Positions 1-7,094 of a DNA stretch of 44,008 nt are shown here, in pieces. The notes beneath the pieces are model-generated. The model did no database searches and was not told the DNA's origin. It worked only from the letters and a program-made list of their open reading frames with translations. Numbering within the stretch: position 1 is the first letter of the stretch; every line of letters starts with the position of its first letter. A program made the translations under genes and the position numbers. The DNA comes from Candidatus Omnitrophota bacterium. GTDB taxonomy: Bacteria > Omnitrophota > Gorgyraeia > Gygaellales > Profunditerraquicolaceae. Where the stretch lies: assembly GCA_026387405.1 (NCBI GenBank), contig JAPLLV010000025.1:1-44008 (forward strand). The letters run 5' to 3'.

Positions 1-9
1 AAGCAATTT

Positions 10-486
10 GTGCCGAGCGAGTATTGTCTTAAATGTAAAGGCTGCTGCCGATTTAAAGAAGCGGATTCTGTCTGGACCCCCTGTCTTCTGGACGAGGAAG
101 TTCAACTCTTACTGGACAAGAAGATACCGCCTGCGGCCATGTCCCGGGAGAGAAAATTAATGGTTGTGCCTGACCCTTCGGGAGAAGGTTTTCTCTGCCC
201 GTTTTTTAAAGGCCAGGAGAATAAATGCCAGATCTATGAATTCCGGCCTTTTGAATGTCGGCTCTATCCTTTTTTGCTCAACATGCGCAACAAAAAGATC
301 CTTTTGACAGTGGACCTGAATTGCCCGTATATTAAAGAAAAGATAAACACGCAAGAATTCAAGGAATACGCTGGATATTTGGCTGATTTTCTCAATTTAC
401 CCCAACAGCTGAAGATGCTAAAAGACAATCCGCAGATACTGCAGGCTTACGAAGATGTGGCCCAGATCATGGAGCTGGATATTTGA
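10..486 (+). CDS. YkgJ-type CxxCxxCC zinc/iron-chelating domain protein
   Basis: The N-terminus carries the cluster CLKCKGCC, followed by further cysteines near residues 63, 73, 83 and 105 and the segment FRPFECRLYPF. This is the layout of the YkgJ/UPF0153 family, small proteins predicted to chelate zinc or an iron-sulfur cluster; their biochemical role is not established. The reading frame is open to the left edge of the window. The GTG at 10 places the Cys motif seven residues in, as is normal for the family, but a start upstream of the window cannot be excluded. The stop overlaps the TTG proposed as the start of the next gene, so the two are probably cotranscribed. Family assignment is good; function is unknown. 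Confidence 0.8.
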   Translation: MPSEYCLKCKGCCRFKEADSVWTPCLLDEEVQLLLDKKIPPAAMSRERKLMVVPDPSGEGFLCPFFKGQENKCQIYEFRPFECRLYPFLLNMRNKKILLTVDLNCPYIKEKINTQEFKEYAGYLADFLNLPQQLKMLKDNPQILQAYEDVAQIMELDI

Positions 487-1400
487 CGCAAAATTTAAGC
501 GGCATGGAATTCAAGGAATTGGCGCTTGAAGACAAAGAGATTATTAATCACTATCTGCATTCGCAAAGGCACGAGTTGTCGGTTTATGCCTTCCAGAATA
601 TTTATATCTGGAAGGCCCTTTATGAGATTTCCTGGGCTGTAATCGAAGACAACCTCTGCATATTTTTTAAAGACCATCTGGGGAGTTTCCTGTATTTGCC
701 GCCTTTAAATAAGGGGAAGAACCTTAAGGTGCTGGAAAAGGTTTTTTCCTTGCTGGATGAACTAAATTCTCCAAGGGGCATTTCGCGCATCGAGAATATA
801 GAAGAGAAGGATATCCCTCTTTACCGGGAGCTCGGGTTTGAGCTAAAATATAAATCCTGCGATTATCTTTGCCGGAGGCAGGAGCTATCCGAACTTAAAG
901 GGAATAAATTCAAATCCCAGCGTGCAAGCTGCAACCACTTTGTTAAACAGAATCAATTTGAGATCCGGGAGTTCTTTCCGGAAGATAAAAATGGTTGTTT
1001 GGAGCTTTATGGGCAGTGGAAAGAAGAGCGTAAGGCCCGGAGCAACGACCGCCTATATCAGGGTATGCTCGAAGACAGCCAGAGGTGCCTTGAGGTTTTA
1101 TTAGAAGACTATCTTCGGCTTGGTTGTGAAAGCAGGGTGATAAAGATAGATAACAGGATCAAGGCTTTTACTGTGGGTTTTAGGTTAAATCAGGATACCT
1201 TTTGCGTCTTGTACGAAGTAGCGGACCTGGCGTTCAAGGGCATCGCCCAATTTATCTTCCGCGAGTTCTGCCGGGGGCAAGAGGGTTATCAATATGTCAA
1301 CATCATGGATGACTCGGGATTAAACAACCTCAAAGAGGTCAAGCTTTCCTATCACCCCATAAAATTGATCCCCGCCTATATTATTACTAAACAAGCGTGA
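483..1400 (+). CDS. DUF2156 domain protein (GNAT-like fold)
   Basis: This 305-residue protein resembles DUF2156 proteins, which share the acyltransferase-like fold of the C-terminal domain of MprF, the lysyl-phosphatidylglycerol synthase. Features seen are an N-terminal segment rich in acidic and aromatic residues, the central stretch around FPEDKNGCLELYGQWKEER, and a C-terminal part with YQYVNIMDDSGLNNLKEVK. The last segment is the family's typical 'N-x-D-x-G-x-x-x-L-x-x-x-K' region. There is no membrane segment, so it is probably cytosolic. The start is uncertain. TTG at 483 overlaps the upstream stop, and ATG at 504 gives a version seven residues shorter; neither has a strong Shine-Dalgarno sequence. 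Substrate unknown. Confidence 0.75.
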   Translation: MTQNLSGMEFKELALEDKEIINHYLHSQRHELSVYAFQNIYIWKALYEISWAVIEDNLCIFFKDHLGSFLYLPPLNKGKNLKVLEKVFSLLDELNSPRGISRIENIEEKDIPLYRELGFELKYKSCDYLCRRQELSELKGNKFKSQRASCNHFVKQNQFEIREFFPEDKNGCLELYGQWKEERKARSNDRLYQGMLEDSQRCLEVLLEDYLRLGCESRVIKIDNRIKAFTVGFRLNQDTFCVLYEVADLAFKGIAQFIFREFCRGQEGYQYVNIMDDSGLNNLKEVKLSYHPIKLIPAYIITKQA

Positions 1401-1404
1401 AAAA

Positions 1405-2223
1405 ATGAATATGAAGTTAGGGGAAGTAGAATTTACCATATTCGATACCGAGACTACCGGCCTTGAGCCTGAGTCCGGGGACCGGATAGTCGAGATCGCC
1501 GCCATAAGATTTATGGGCGCGCAAACCTTGGCTACTTTCCAATCCCTGGTTGATCCTTGCCGCCAGATCTCTCCTGCGGCCTTTGCGGTGAACAGGATAA
1601 CCTCCGACATGCTGCTCGACGCTCCCAGAATAGAGGCGGTTATGCCGGAATTCCTGCGTTTCATCGCAGGCAGCTGCCTGTGTTCTTATAACGCCCCGTT
1701 TGACCTGGGTTTTTTGGATAACGAGATCAGGCTCTGCGGCCTAAAAGCCCTTGGGGATATCAGGGTCGCCGATATTTTAAAAATGGCGCGCAGGCTGCTG
1801 CCCGGATTAGAACGTTATTCCTTGTGGTTTGTAGCAGGAAAATTGGGGATTGAAAACAAACAGGAGCACCGCGCTTTATCCGACGTCCAGATGGAGCGGG
1901 AGGTATTCTCAAAATTAATTGAATTGCTGAACGTAAAAGGAATAGCGGATTTTGAGAGTTTCTTGAGCCTGTTCGGAGTAAATAAGAGTATCGCCGAGGA
2001 GATAAACAACCAGAAGATCTCCCGTATCCAGGAGGCCATAGGGTTAGGGGTTAAATTAAAAATAAAATATATTTCATCCAATGCCGCCATATCCGAGCGC
2101 GAGGTTGTGCCCAAAGAGATCATCAGGGAAAATAACCGCGCCTATCTGGTGGGGCATTGTTGTTTGAGAAACGAGGAGCGCACTTTCAGGATCGATGGGA
2201 TACTGCATCTGGAAATCTTATAG
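1405..2223 (+). CDS. DnaQ-family DEDDh 3'-5' exonuclease fused to WYL-like domain
   Basis: Residues 10-165 form an RNase T/DnaQ exonuclease. Motif ExoI has D14 and E16 (FDTETTG), ExoII has D100 (YNAPFDLGFLDNE), and ExoIII has H155 and D160 (HRALSDVQME), so the DEDDh metal-binding set is complete. A linker of about 40 residues is followed by residues 207-272, which look like a WYL domain: an A-I-x-x-G-x-x-(L/V)-x-(I/L)-x-Y opening, then EREVVPKEI, then RAYLVGHC and TFRIDGI. WYL domains usually bind nucleic acid or ligands in regulators. The protein is therefore likely a stand-alone nuclease rather than the replicative polymerase III epsilon subunit. Its 3' end overlaps pabB by 29 bp, so translation is probably coupled. 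Confidence 0.85.
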   Translation: MNMKLGEVEFTIFDTETTGLEPESGDRIVEIAAIRFMGAQTLATFQSLVDPCRQISPAAFAVNRITSDMLLDAPRIEAVMPEFLRFIAGSCLCSYNAPFDLGFLDNEIRLCGLKALGDIRVADILKMARRLLPGLERYSLWFVAGKLGIENKQEHRALSDVQMEREVFSKLIELLNVKGIADFESFLSLFGVNKSIAEEINNQKISRIQEAIGLGVKLKIKYISSNAAISEREVVPKEIIRENNRAYLVGHCCLRNEERTFRIDGILHLEIL

Positions 2224-3568
2224 AGCGGGCCTTGACCCGCTCGCCATCTTTGAAGTCTTAAGCCGTAAGAAAAACTGTTTTTTTCTGGACGCAAGCTTGA
2301 GGCGCAAAGAAGCTTCCGCCAGATATTCTTTTCTGGGGATAGAGCCGTTTTTTATCCTGGAAACCCGCGGTCGCGACCCCTTCCCCCAATTAAGGAGCCT
2401 TCTTGATGCCTATAAGATGTCTTTTCCAGGCTCCGGTATTCCTTTTCTGGGCGGTGCGGTGGGGTATCTTAGTTATGACCTGGGATTGGTTTTAGAAAAG
2501 AAGGTAAGGCCTTTGCCTAAAGAACATGTGGATATTCCGGAAAGCCATTTTGGATTTTATAACACCGTAATCGCGATCGACCATTTTAAGAAATTATTTT
2601 ATATCTGTGCCAGCGGCTTCCCGGAGAAAAAATATTCTCTTGCCCAGGCCCTTGCCAAGCGCAATTTCAAGAAGATGGCTGGTTTGTTCTCGGCTATAAA
2701 CAGTAAGAATGTTGCGAGATACAGATCCGCAGTAGTTCATCCGGCGCAGGATTTAGATTCTAATTTTTCCAAAGGAGGATATTTTAAGGCGATAGGAGCG
2801 GCCCAGGATTATATCCGCGCCGGAGATATCTATCAGGTTAACCTGGCCCAGCAATTTTTCACCAAAAGCACTTTATCCAGCCCGGAACTTTATTGTCGGC
2901 TAAGGGCCAGGAGCCCCTCAAGTTTTGGCGCCTTTCAGGACTGCGGGGATTTCCAGATCATCAGTTCTTCCCCGGAGAGATTCTTGCAGCTTGCCGGGCG
3001 CAGGGTGGTGACCCGGCCGATGAAGGGTACCCGGCCGCGGGGGAATAACAAGAGAGAAGACGCGCAGCTAAAGCATGAGCTTAATCATAGCGCCAAAGAT
3101 AAGGCCGAGCTATTGATGATCACTGACCTGGAGAGGAACGATCTAGGCAGGGTTTGCAGCTATGACTCGATCAAGGTTACCCGCTTACGGCAGCTTGAAA
3201 CTTACTCCACCGTATTCCAGACCACCGCAACCGTAGAAGGAGAACTGCATAAGGATAAGGATAGGATCGATCTATTGCGCGCCTGTTTTCCCGGCGGCTC
3301 GATCACCGGGTGCCCTAAGATACGTTCCATGGAGATCATCGAAGAATTAGAGCCGAGCCGGCGCGCTATTTATACCGGCTGCCTGGGGTATTTGAGTTTT
3401 TCCGGAGGAATGGATTTTAATATTCTCATCCGCACGATGCTTAAAAAAGGCGAGCGGGTGTCTTTCGGGGCCGGAGGCGGGATAGTAGCGGATTCGCAGC
3501 CGGAAAAAGAATACGAAGAGACGCTGGTCAAGGCAAAGGCGATGATTAACGCGCTAGGTGGGTATTAA
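2195..3568 (+). CDS. pabB: aminodeoxychorismate synthase component I
   Basis: This chorismate-using enzyme converts chorismate plus ammonia or glutamine nitrogen to 4-amino-4-deoxychorismate in folate synthesis. The 457-residue length is typical. K277 in PMKGT corresponds to the catalytic lysine of PabB, where anthranilate synthase TrpE has alanine. Other conserved blocks are KAELLMITDLERNDLGRVC, YSTVFQTT, FPGGSITGCPK, and the C-terminal GGGIVADSQPEKEYEET. The start ATG at 2195 lies inside the exonuclease gene; no other start codon occurs before the conserved DPLAIFE segment, so the 29-bp overlap looks real. The stop overlaps the pabC start by one base (TAATG), which indicates a pabBC operon. 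No glutaminase gene (pabA) is in the window. Confidence 0.95.
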   Translation: MGYCIWKSYRAGLDPLAIFEVLSRKKNCFFLDASLRRKEASARYSFLGIEPFFILETRGRDPFPQLRSLLDAYKMSFPGSGIPFLGGAVGYLSYDLGLVLEKKVRPLPKEHVDIPESHFGFYNTVIAIDHFKKLFYICASGFPEKKYSLAQALAKRNFKKMAGLFSAINSKNVARYRSAVVHPAQDLDSNFSKGGYFKAIGAAQDYIRAGDIYQVNLAQQFFTKSTLSSPELYCRLRARSPSSFGAFQDCGDFQIISSSPERFLQLAGRRVVTRPMKGTRPRGNNKREDAQLKHELNHSAKDKAELLMITDLERNDLGRVCSYDSIKVTRLRQLETYSTVFQTTATVEGELHKDKDRIDLLRACFPGGSITGCPKIRSMEIIEELEPSRRAIYTGCLGYLSFSGGMDFNILIRTMLKKGERVSFGAGGGIVADSQPEKEYEETLVKAKAMINALGGY

Positions 3569-4389
3569 TGAAGAAAATAATCTTTTTAAACGGTAAATTC
3601 ATCCCGGCGGATGAAGCCAGGGTTTCAGTTCTTGCGCCGGGTTTTTTAAATGGTCTGGGCCTCTTTGAGACCATGCGCGCCTATCAAGGGAAGATCGTAT
3701 ATCTTGATGCGCACCTGAAAAGGATAACCCTTTCCTCTAGATTGCTCCGGCTAAGATCCCTCTATTCGCTTAAAGAGTTAAGGAATTTGATCCGGCAGGC
3801 AGTGAAGTCAGGCGGCTTTGACGATGCCTACGTAAGATTAACCATTACAAAATCGTTTTCCGGGACGGATACCCTGCTAATAGTGAAAGAACATGTTCCT
3901 CTTTCCGCGAATATTTACCTGCAGGGTTTTTCTTTATGCCTCCATGAGCTCGCCAGGAATCCAGTTTTCTTACCGGCGCAAGTTAAAACAACCTCCCGGA
4001 TCTTCTTTGAACTCGCCTATCAGCAAGCCAGGGAGAAGGGGTTTGATGAGGCGCTTATCCTGGATGATCAAGGTTATATCTCAGAGGCAAGCAGGAGCAA
4101 TATCTTTTTAATCAGAGGCAGCGAGATCTTTACCCCCGGCTTGGACTGCGGGTGTCTGGATGGCATAACGCGCAGAGTTATTTTTGACCTGGCCGCAAAA
4201 TTTAAGATCGCAATGTACACCGGTAAGCTGGTCATCCAGGACCTGCTGGATGCGGACGAGGCATTTTTAACCAATTCTTTGATCGGCGTGATGCCTTTGG
4301 CTCGTCTTGAAAGGAAAAAGATCGGTGACGCAAGATGCGGAAAACTGACAAAGTTTTTGCAAGTAAAATACAGCTCCCTTTTAAGTTAA
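3568..4389 (+). CDS. pabC: aminodeoxychorismate lyase / class IV PLP enzyme
   Basis: This is a fold-type IV PLP enzyme of 273 residues. Visible hallmarks are the N-terminal NGKFIP and GLGLFETMRAYQGKI, the PLP-binding lysine K140 (VKTTSR), then EALILDDQGYISEASRSNIF, the cofactor-binding and specificity region, and GCLDGITRR. Class IV members include branched-chain aminotransferase, D-amino-acid aminotransferase and 4-amino-4-deoxychorismate lyase. The one-base overlap with pabB makes the lyase, which yields p-aminobenzoate plus pyruvate, by far the most likely role. The 3' end overlaps the truncated hypF by 55 bp in another frame. Confidence 0.88.
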   Translation: MKKIIFLNGKFIPADEARVSVLAPGFLNGLGLFETMRAYQGKIVYLDAHLKRITLSSRLLRLRSLYSLKELRNLIRQAVKSGGFDDAYVRLTITKSFSGTDTLLIVKEHVPLSANIYLQGFSLCLHELARNPVFLPAQVKTTSRIFFELAYQQAREKGFDEALILDDQGYISEASRSNIFLIRGSEIFTPGLDCGCLDGITRRVIFDLAAKFKIAMYTGKLVIQDLLDADEAFLTNSLIGVMPLARLERKKIGDARCGKLTKFLQVKYSSLLS

Positions 4390-5474
4390 AAAAGGGGGTC
4401 CTGGCTCTGGGGCCTCAAACCAAGAACACCCTTTGTTTTGCTAAGGGCAGCTCTGCCATTTTGAGTCCGGTGCTTGGCGATTTGAATAATCCGGAGGATT
4501 ACGAGAGATTTGAGCAATCGGTAAAATATTTTTTAAAAAAACAGCCCAAGGTCATCGCTTATGATCTGCACCCGGAGTATCAGTCTACGAAATACGCCTT
4601 AAATCTGGCGCCTGTCGCCTATCGCCTGGCGCCTGTCCAGCATCACCACGCGCATATTGCTTCTTGCATGGCGCAAAATAGCTTAAAAAATCAGCGGGTG
4701 ATCGGCGTAGCCTTTGACGGCACGGGTTTAGGCGAGGATAATTCTGTTTGGGGAGCGGAGTTCTTCGTCTGCGATTACAGGACTTATCGCAGGGTAGCGC
4801 ATCTAAAAGAGATCCCTTTATTAGGCGGGGAAAGGGCGGTAATTGAACCCTGGAGATTGGCTGTTTTTTGGTTGTATCTTGCCTATAAAGAGAGGCTCTG
4901 GAAACTAAAAATAGACTTTGTCCGGGCGCTGGAGAAGAAAAAGTGGCAGGTGTTAAAGAACATGTATCTTGCGGGATACAATTCTCCCCGTGCCAGCAGC
5001 ATGGGCCGGCTTTTTGATGCCGCGGCAAGCATAATCCTGGCGAAAAGCAATGCCGCTTTTGAGGCGGAGTTAGCCATAGAGCTGGAAAAATTAGGCAGCA
5101 CCTATGCGGCCCCCATAGGCTCAGGGTATAAATTCAATTTAACTTTTAATGACAGGATGCATATTATAGATCCGCTTCCCATGTTTAGGGGGATAGTCTC
5201 GGATTTGCGCGCCAAAGTACCCCAAGAAGAGGTCTCTTATAAGTTTCATCTGACCGTAGCCAAAATGCTTAAAGAAACATGCCTGGTATTGCGTAAAAAA
5301 TACAGGCTGAACAAGGTGGTTTTGGGCGGCGGGGTCTTCCAAAATAAGCTTTTACTTCGCCTGGGTTTGGACTTATTATGTAGAGAAGGATTCGAGGTAT
5401 TTATCAGTAAAAATGTAGCTTGCAATGACTCCGGGGTTTCTCTTGGGGAGGCAGTCATTGCCGGGTTGCGTTAA
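4335..5474 (+). CDS. hypF: HypF C-terminal carbamoyltransferase (Kae1-like) domain only
   Basis: The 379 residues match only the C-terminal half of HypF, which transfers a carbamoyl group to the terminal Cys of HypE to make the CN ligands of [NiFe] hydrogenases. Visible HypF blocks are QTKNTLCF, the metal-site QHHHAHIASCMAQ, VAFDGTGLGEDNSVWGAEF, NSPRASSMGRLFDAAAS, LGGGVFQNKLLL and CNDSGVSLGEAV. The usual N-terminal acylphosphatase, two C4 zinc fingers and YrdC domain (roughly 350-400 residues) are absent. There is an in-frame stop at 4326-4328 just upstream of the ATG, and pabC occupies the upstream DNA, so the missing half is not simply unannotated. Proximity to hypC and hypD supports the maturation role. 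A separate YrdC or acylphosphatase protein would be required. Confidence 0.88.
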   Translation: MRKTDKVFASKIQLPFKLKKGVLALGPQTKNTLCFAKGSSAILSPVLGDLNNPEDYERFEQSVKYFLKKQPKVIAYDLHPEYQSTKYALNLAPVAYRLAPVQHHHAHIASCMAQNSLKNQRVIGVAFDGTGLGEDNSVWGAEFFVCDYRTYRRVAHLKEIPLLGGERAVIEPWRLAVFWLYLAYKERLWKLKIDFVRALEKKKWQVLKNMYLAGYNSPRASSMGRLFDAAASIILAKSNAAFEAELAIELEKLGSTYAAPIGSGYKFNLTFNDRMHIIDPLPMFRGIVSDLRAKVPQEEVSYKFHLTVAKMLKETCLVLRKKYRLNKVVLGGGVFQNKLLLRLGLDLLCREGFEVFISKNVACNDSGVSLGEAVIAGLR

Positions 5475-5565
5475 GTTTTTCCCGCTCGCCGTCATAATCC
5501 AGGAATAAGCCTAAATGGCTCGCGGGATTTCGCTAAATGCGCCTTCGGCGCAGGTGGGTGCTCAA
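5475..5565 (+). promoter_or_regulatory. hypC leader with hairpin and Shine-Dalgarno, shared with asnB
   Basis: This 91-bp gap separates hypF from hypC. Its 3' part (5533-5565) contains the hairpin GCGCCTTCGGCGC at 5539-5551 (5-bp stem), then AGGTGGG, then GTGCTCAA, directly before the ATG. The segment running into the start codon is 33/36 identical to the sequence in front of the asparagine synthase-like gene at 38504, with the same 14-nt spacing from hairpin to start codon. AGGTGGG is a plausible ribosome-binding site. Whether the hairpin regulates translation or is just a dispersed repeat cannot be told from this window. Confidence 0.5.
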
Positions 5566-5775
5566 ATGTGTTTAGGTATTCCCATGAAGGTAATAAAGAT
5601 CAACGATGATTTTGCGCAGGTTGAGTCTGGAAGGCTATTGCGCACCATCAATATCCAGATGTTGCCGAACGTCAAGACCGGGGATTATGTGATAGTGCAC
5701 GCAGGATTTGCCATAGAAAAACTAGACCCTAAAAGGGCCAAAGAAACCTTGAGGCTGCTAGATGAAATTCGTTGA
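5566..5775 (+). CDS. hypC: HypC/HybG hydrogenase maturation chaperone
   Basis: This is a small OB-fold chaperone of 69 residues beginning MCLGIPMKVIKI. In this family Cys2, exposed after removal of Met1, binds the Fe(CO)(CN)2 unit together with HypD and hands it to the hydrogenase large subunit. The middle GDYVIVHAGFAIEKLD is also typical. A longer open frame exists from 5515, but only the ATG at 5566 puts cysteine at position 2 and follows a Shine-Dalgarno sequence, so that start is chosen. The gene overlaps hypD by 14 bp, which suggests coupled translation and the expected HypC-HypD stoichiometry. Confidence 0.96.
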   Translation: MCLGIPMKVIKINDDFAQVESGRLLRTINIQMLPNVKTGDYVIVHAGFAIEKLDPKRAKETLRLLDEIR

Positions 5776-6868
5776 CGAGTTCCGCAGGAAAGACCTGATC
5801 CTCTCCGCTGCTAAGAAAATAAGAGAGCTCGCTCCGAAGGAAAACCTTAATATTATGGAGGTCTGTGGGACTCACACCCAGAGCTTCTTCCGTTTCGGCC
5901 TGCGCTCATTATTGCCGGATACGGTCAGGCTTATCGCCGGGCCGGGGTGCCCGGTGTGTGTCTCAAGCCAACAATATATAGATAGCGCGATCAGTTTATG
6001 CAGCAATAAAGATGTGATCATCTCTACTTTCGGGGATATGCTGCGCGTGCCGGGGAGCACGATGAGCCTTGAGCAGTCAAGGTCTTGCGGCGCCGAGATA
6101 AGGGTCGTGTATTCGCCGTTCGATGCCCTAAAGATCGCCCAAGGCAATCCCGAAAAGAAGATCGTCTTCCTGGGGGTAGGTTTTGAGACTACTGCCCCTA
6201 CCATAGCCTTAAGCGTCTTGGCCGCCAAAAAAATGAAGATAAAGAATATTTCCTTCCTTGTTTCTTTAAAACTCATCCCTCCGGCAATGCGGACTTTACT
6301 GGAAGACGAGAGGTTGAATATCTCGGGGTTTTTGTGCCCCGGCCATGTCTCGGCAGTGATCGGGACAAGACCATATGCCTTTATCGCCCGAAAATATAAG
6401 ATCCCTTGTTGCGTAGCCGGATTTGAGCCTCTGGATATTATTGAAGGCATATATTTAATTATCCGGCAAATAGTTACGAAAAAACCCGGCGTATTAAATC
6501 AGTACGCGCGGGTAGTAACTGAAAGCGGCAACAAAAGGGCGCAAAGAATAATGTCAAAGGTTTTTGTAGTCAGAGACGCCCTCTGGCGCGGCCTGGGCGT
6601 GATCCCTAAGAGCGGCCTTTTCTTGCGTAAGGAATTCTCGCAGCTTGATGCGCAAAGACTTTTTGCCTTACCAGCGACCAGCGAGCGACCAACGACCAAC
6701 GACCAACGACTAACGACTAAATGCCGCTGCGGGGACGTTTTGAGGGGGATAATTTCTCCGCCGGACTGCCCGTTATTCGCTAAAATATGTACTCCGGAGA
6801 ATCCCGTTGGGCCATGTATGGTTTCCTATGAAGGGGCATGTAGTGCTTATTATAAATACCAAAAATAA
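5762..6868 (+). CDS. hypD: HypD hydrogenase maturation protein
   Basis: HypD is the [4Fe-4S] scaffold on which, with HypC, the Fe(CN)2CO moiety is assembled. The 368-residue protein shows all the family blocks: MEVCGTHTQSFFRFGL, AGPGCPVCV, GFETTAPT, GFLCPGHVSAVIG, GFEPLDI, and the C-terminal CRCGDVLRGI, DCPLF and GPCMVSYEGACSAYY with the cluster cysteines. Just before CRCG, at DNA 6674-6719, a run of 7-bp tandem repeats encodes a Thr/Asn/Arg-rich patch (around ERPTTNDQRLTTK). It replaces the usual linker but keeps the frame, so the protein is probably functional. The gene overlaps hypC. Confidence 0.96.
   Translation: MKFVDEFRRKDLILSAAKKIRELAPKENLNIMEVCGTHTQSFFRFGLRSLLPDTVRLIAGPGCPVCVSSQQYIDSAISLCSNKDVIISTFGDMLRVPGSTMSLEQSRSCGAEIRVVYSPFDALKIAQGNPEKKIVFLGVGFETTAPTIALSVLAAKKMKIKNISFLVSLKLIPPAMRTLLEDERLNISGFLCPGHVSAVIGTRPYAFIARKYKIPCCVAGFEPLDIIEGIYLIIRQIVTKKPGVLNQYARVVTESGNKRAQRIMSKVFVVRDALWRGLGVIPKSGLFLRKEFSQLDAQRLFALPATSERPTTNDQRLTTKCRCGDVLRGIISPPDCPLFAKICTPENPVGPCMVSYEGACSAYYKYQK
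6674..6719 (+). repeat. 7-bp tandem repeat array inside hypD
   Basis: Units of the form ACGACCA or ACGACTA follow one another at 6692, 6699, 6706 and 6713, with a close variant (GCGACCA) at 6685 and degenerate units back to 6674. The array is in frame within the linker of HypD. A similar heptamer array (CTGTCAA/CTGTCTA) lies at 12103-12130 in another gene. Confidence 0.85.
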
Positions 6869-6923
6869 ATCGAAACTCAAACCTATTGAGAACAAGAAAG
6901 CAATGGAATACCTGTTCGCGCAC

Positions 6924-7044
6924 GAAATTTTTTGCCGTCTGCTACGGTTTACGGCTCGATTCCGTTCGAGTCTTACGCTTTCAAAGCTATGGTTACTCGC
7001 TTCATCTCGCCGTAAAACCTTGCAGACATCTGCCAAAAAATTTC
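6924..7044. repeat. Long imperfect inverted repeat (MITE-like) between hypD and lipoprotein gene
   Basis: The 226-bp stretch between hypD and the chosen lipoprotein start holds a palindromic element. The left arm, 6924-6955, begins GAAATTTTTTG. The right arm, 7009-7044, ends CAAAAAATTTC. The inner parts of the arms (a GTCTGC block and a GGTTTACGGC-like block) also pair with few mismatches and small indels. About 53 bp of loop lies between. A second small hairpin follows (CCCGC-TTT-GCGGG at 7046-7058). No transposase is present. Such elements are consistent with a non-autonomous dispersed repeat or a long terminator or processing structure. Confidence 0.7.
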
Positions 7045-7094
7045 TCCCGCTTTGCGGGATCCCGCTGAATTTAAAATTTTGGTGCGGGATAATT

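Noticed and set aside
5515-5565. N-terminal extension of HypC
   Set aside because: Would bury the essential Cys2; the peptide comes from the leader repeat.
5872-6450. 192-codon frame on the minus strand
   Set aside because: Shadow of hypD, whose conserved motifs are certain.
6807-7094. N-terminal 96-residue extension of the lipoprotein frame
   Set aside because: It overlaps hypD, runs through a long inverted repeat and would place the lipoprotein signal peptide in the middle; GTG at 7095 fits better.
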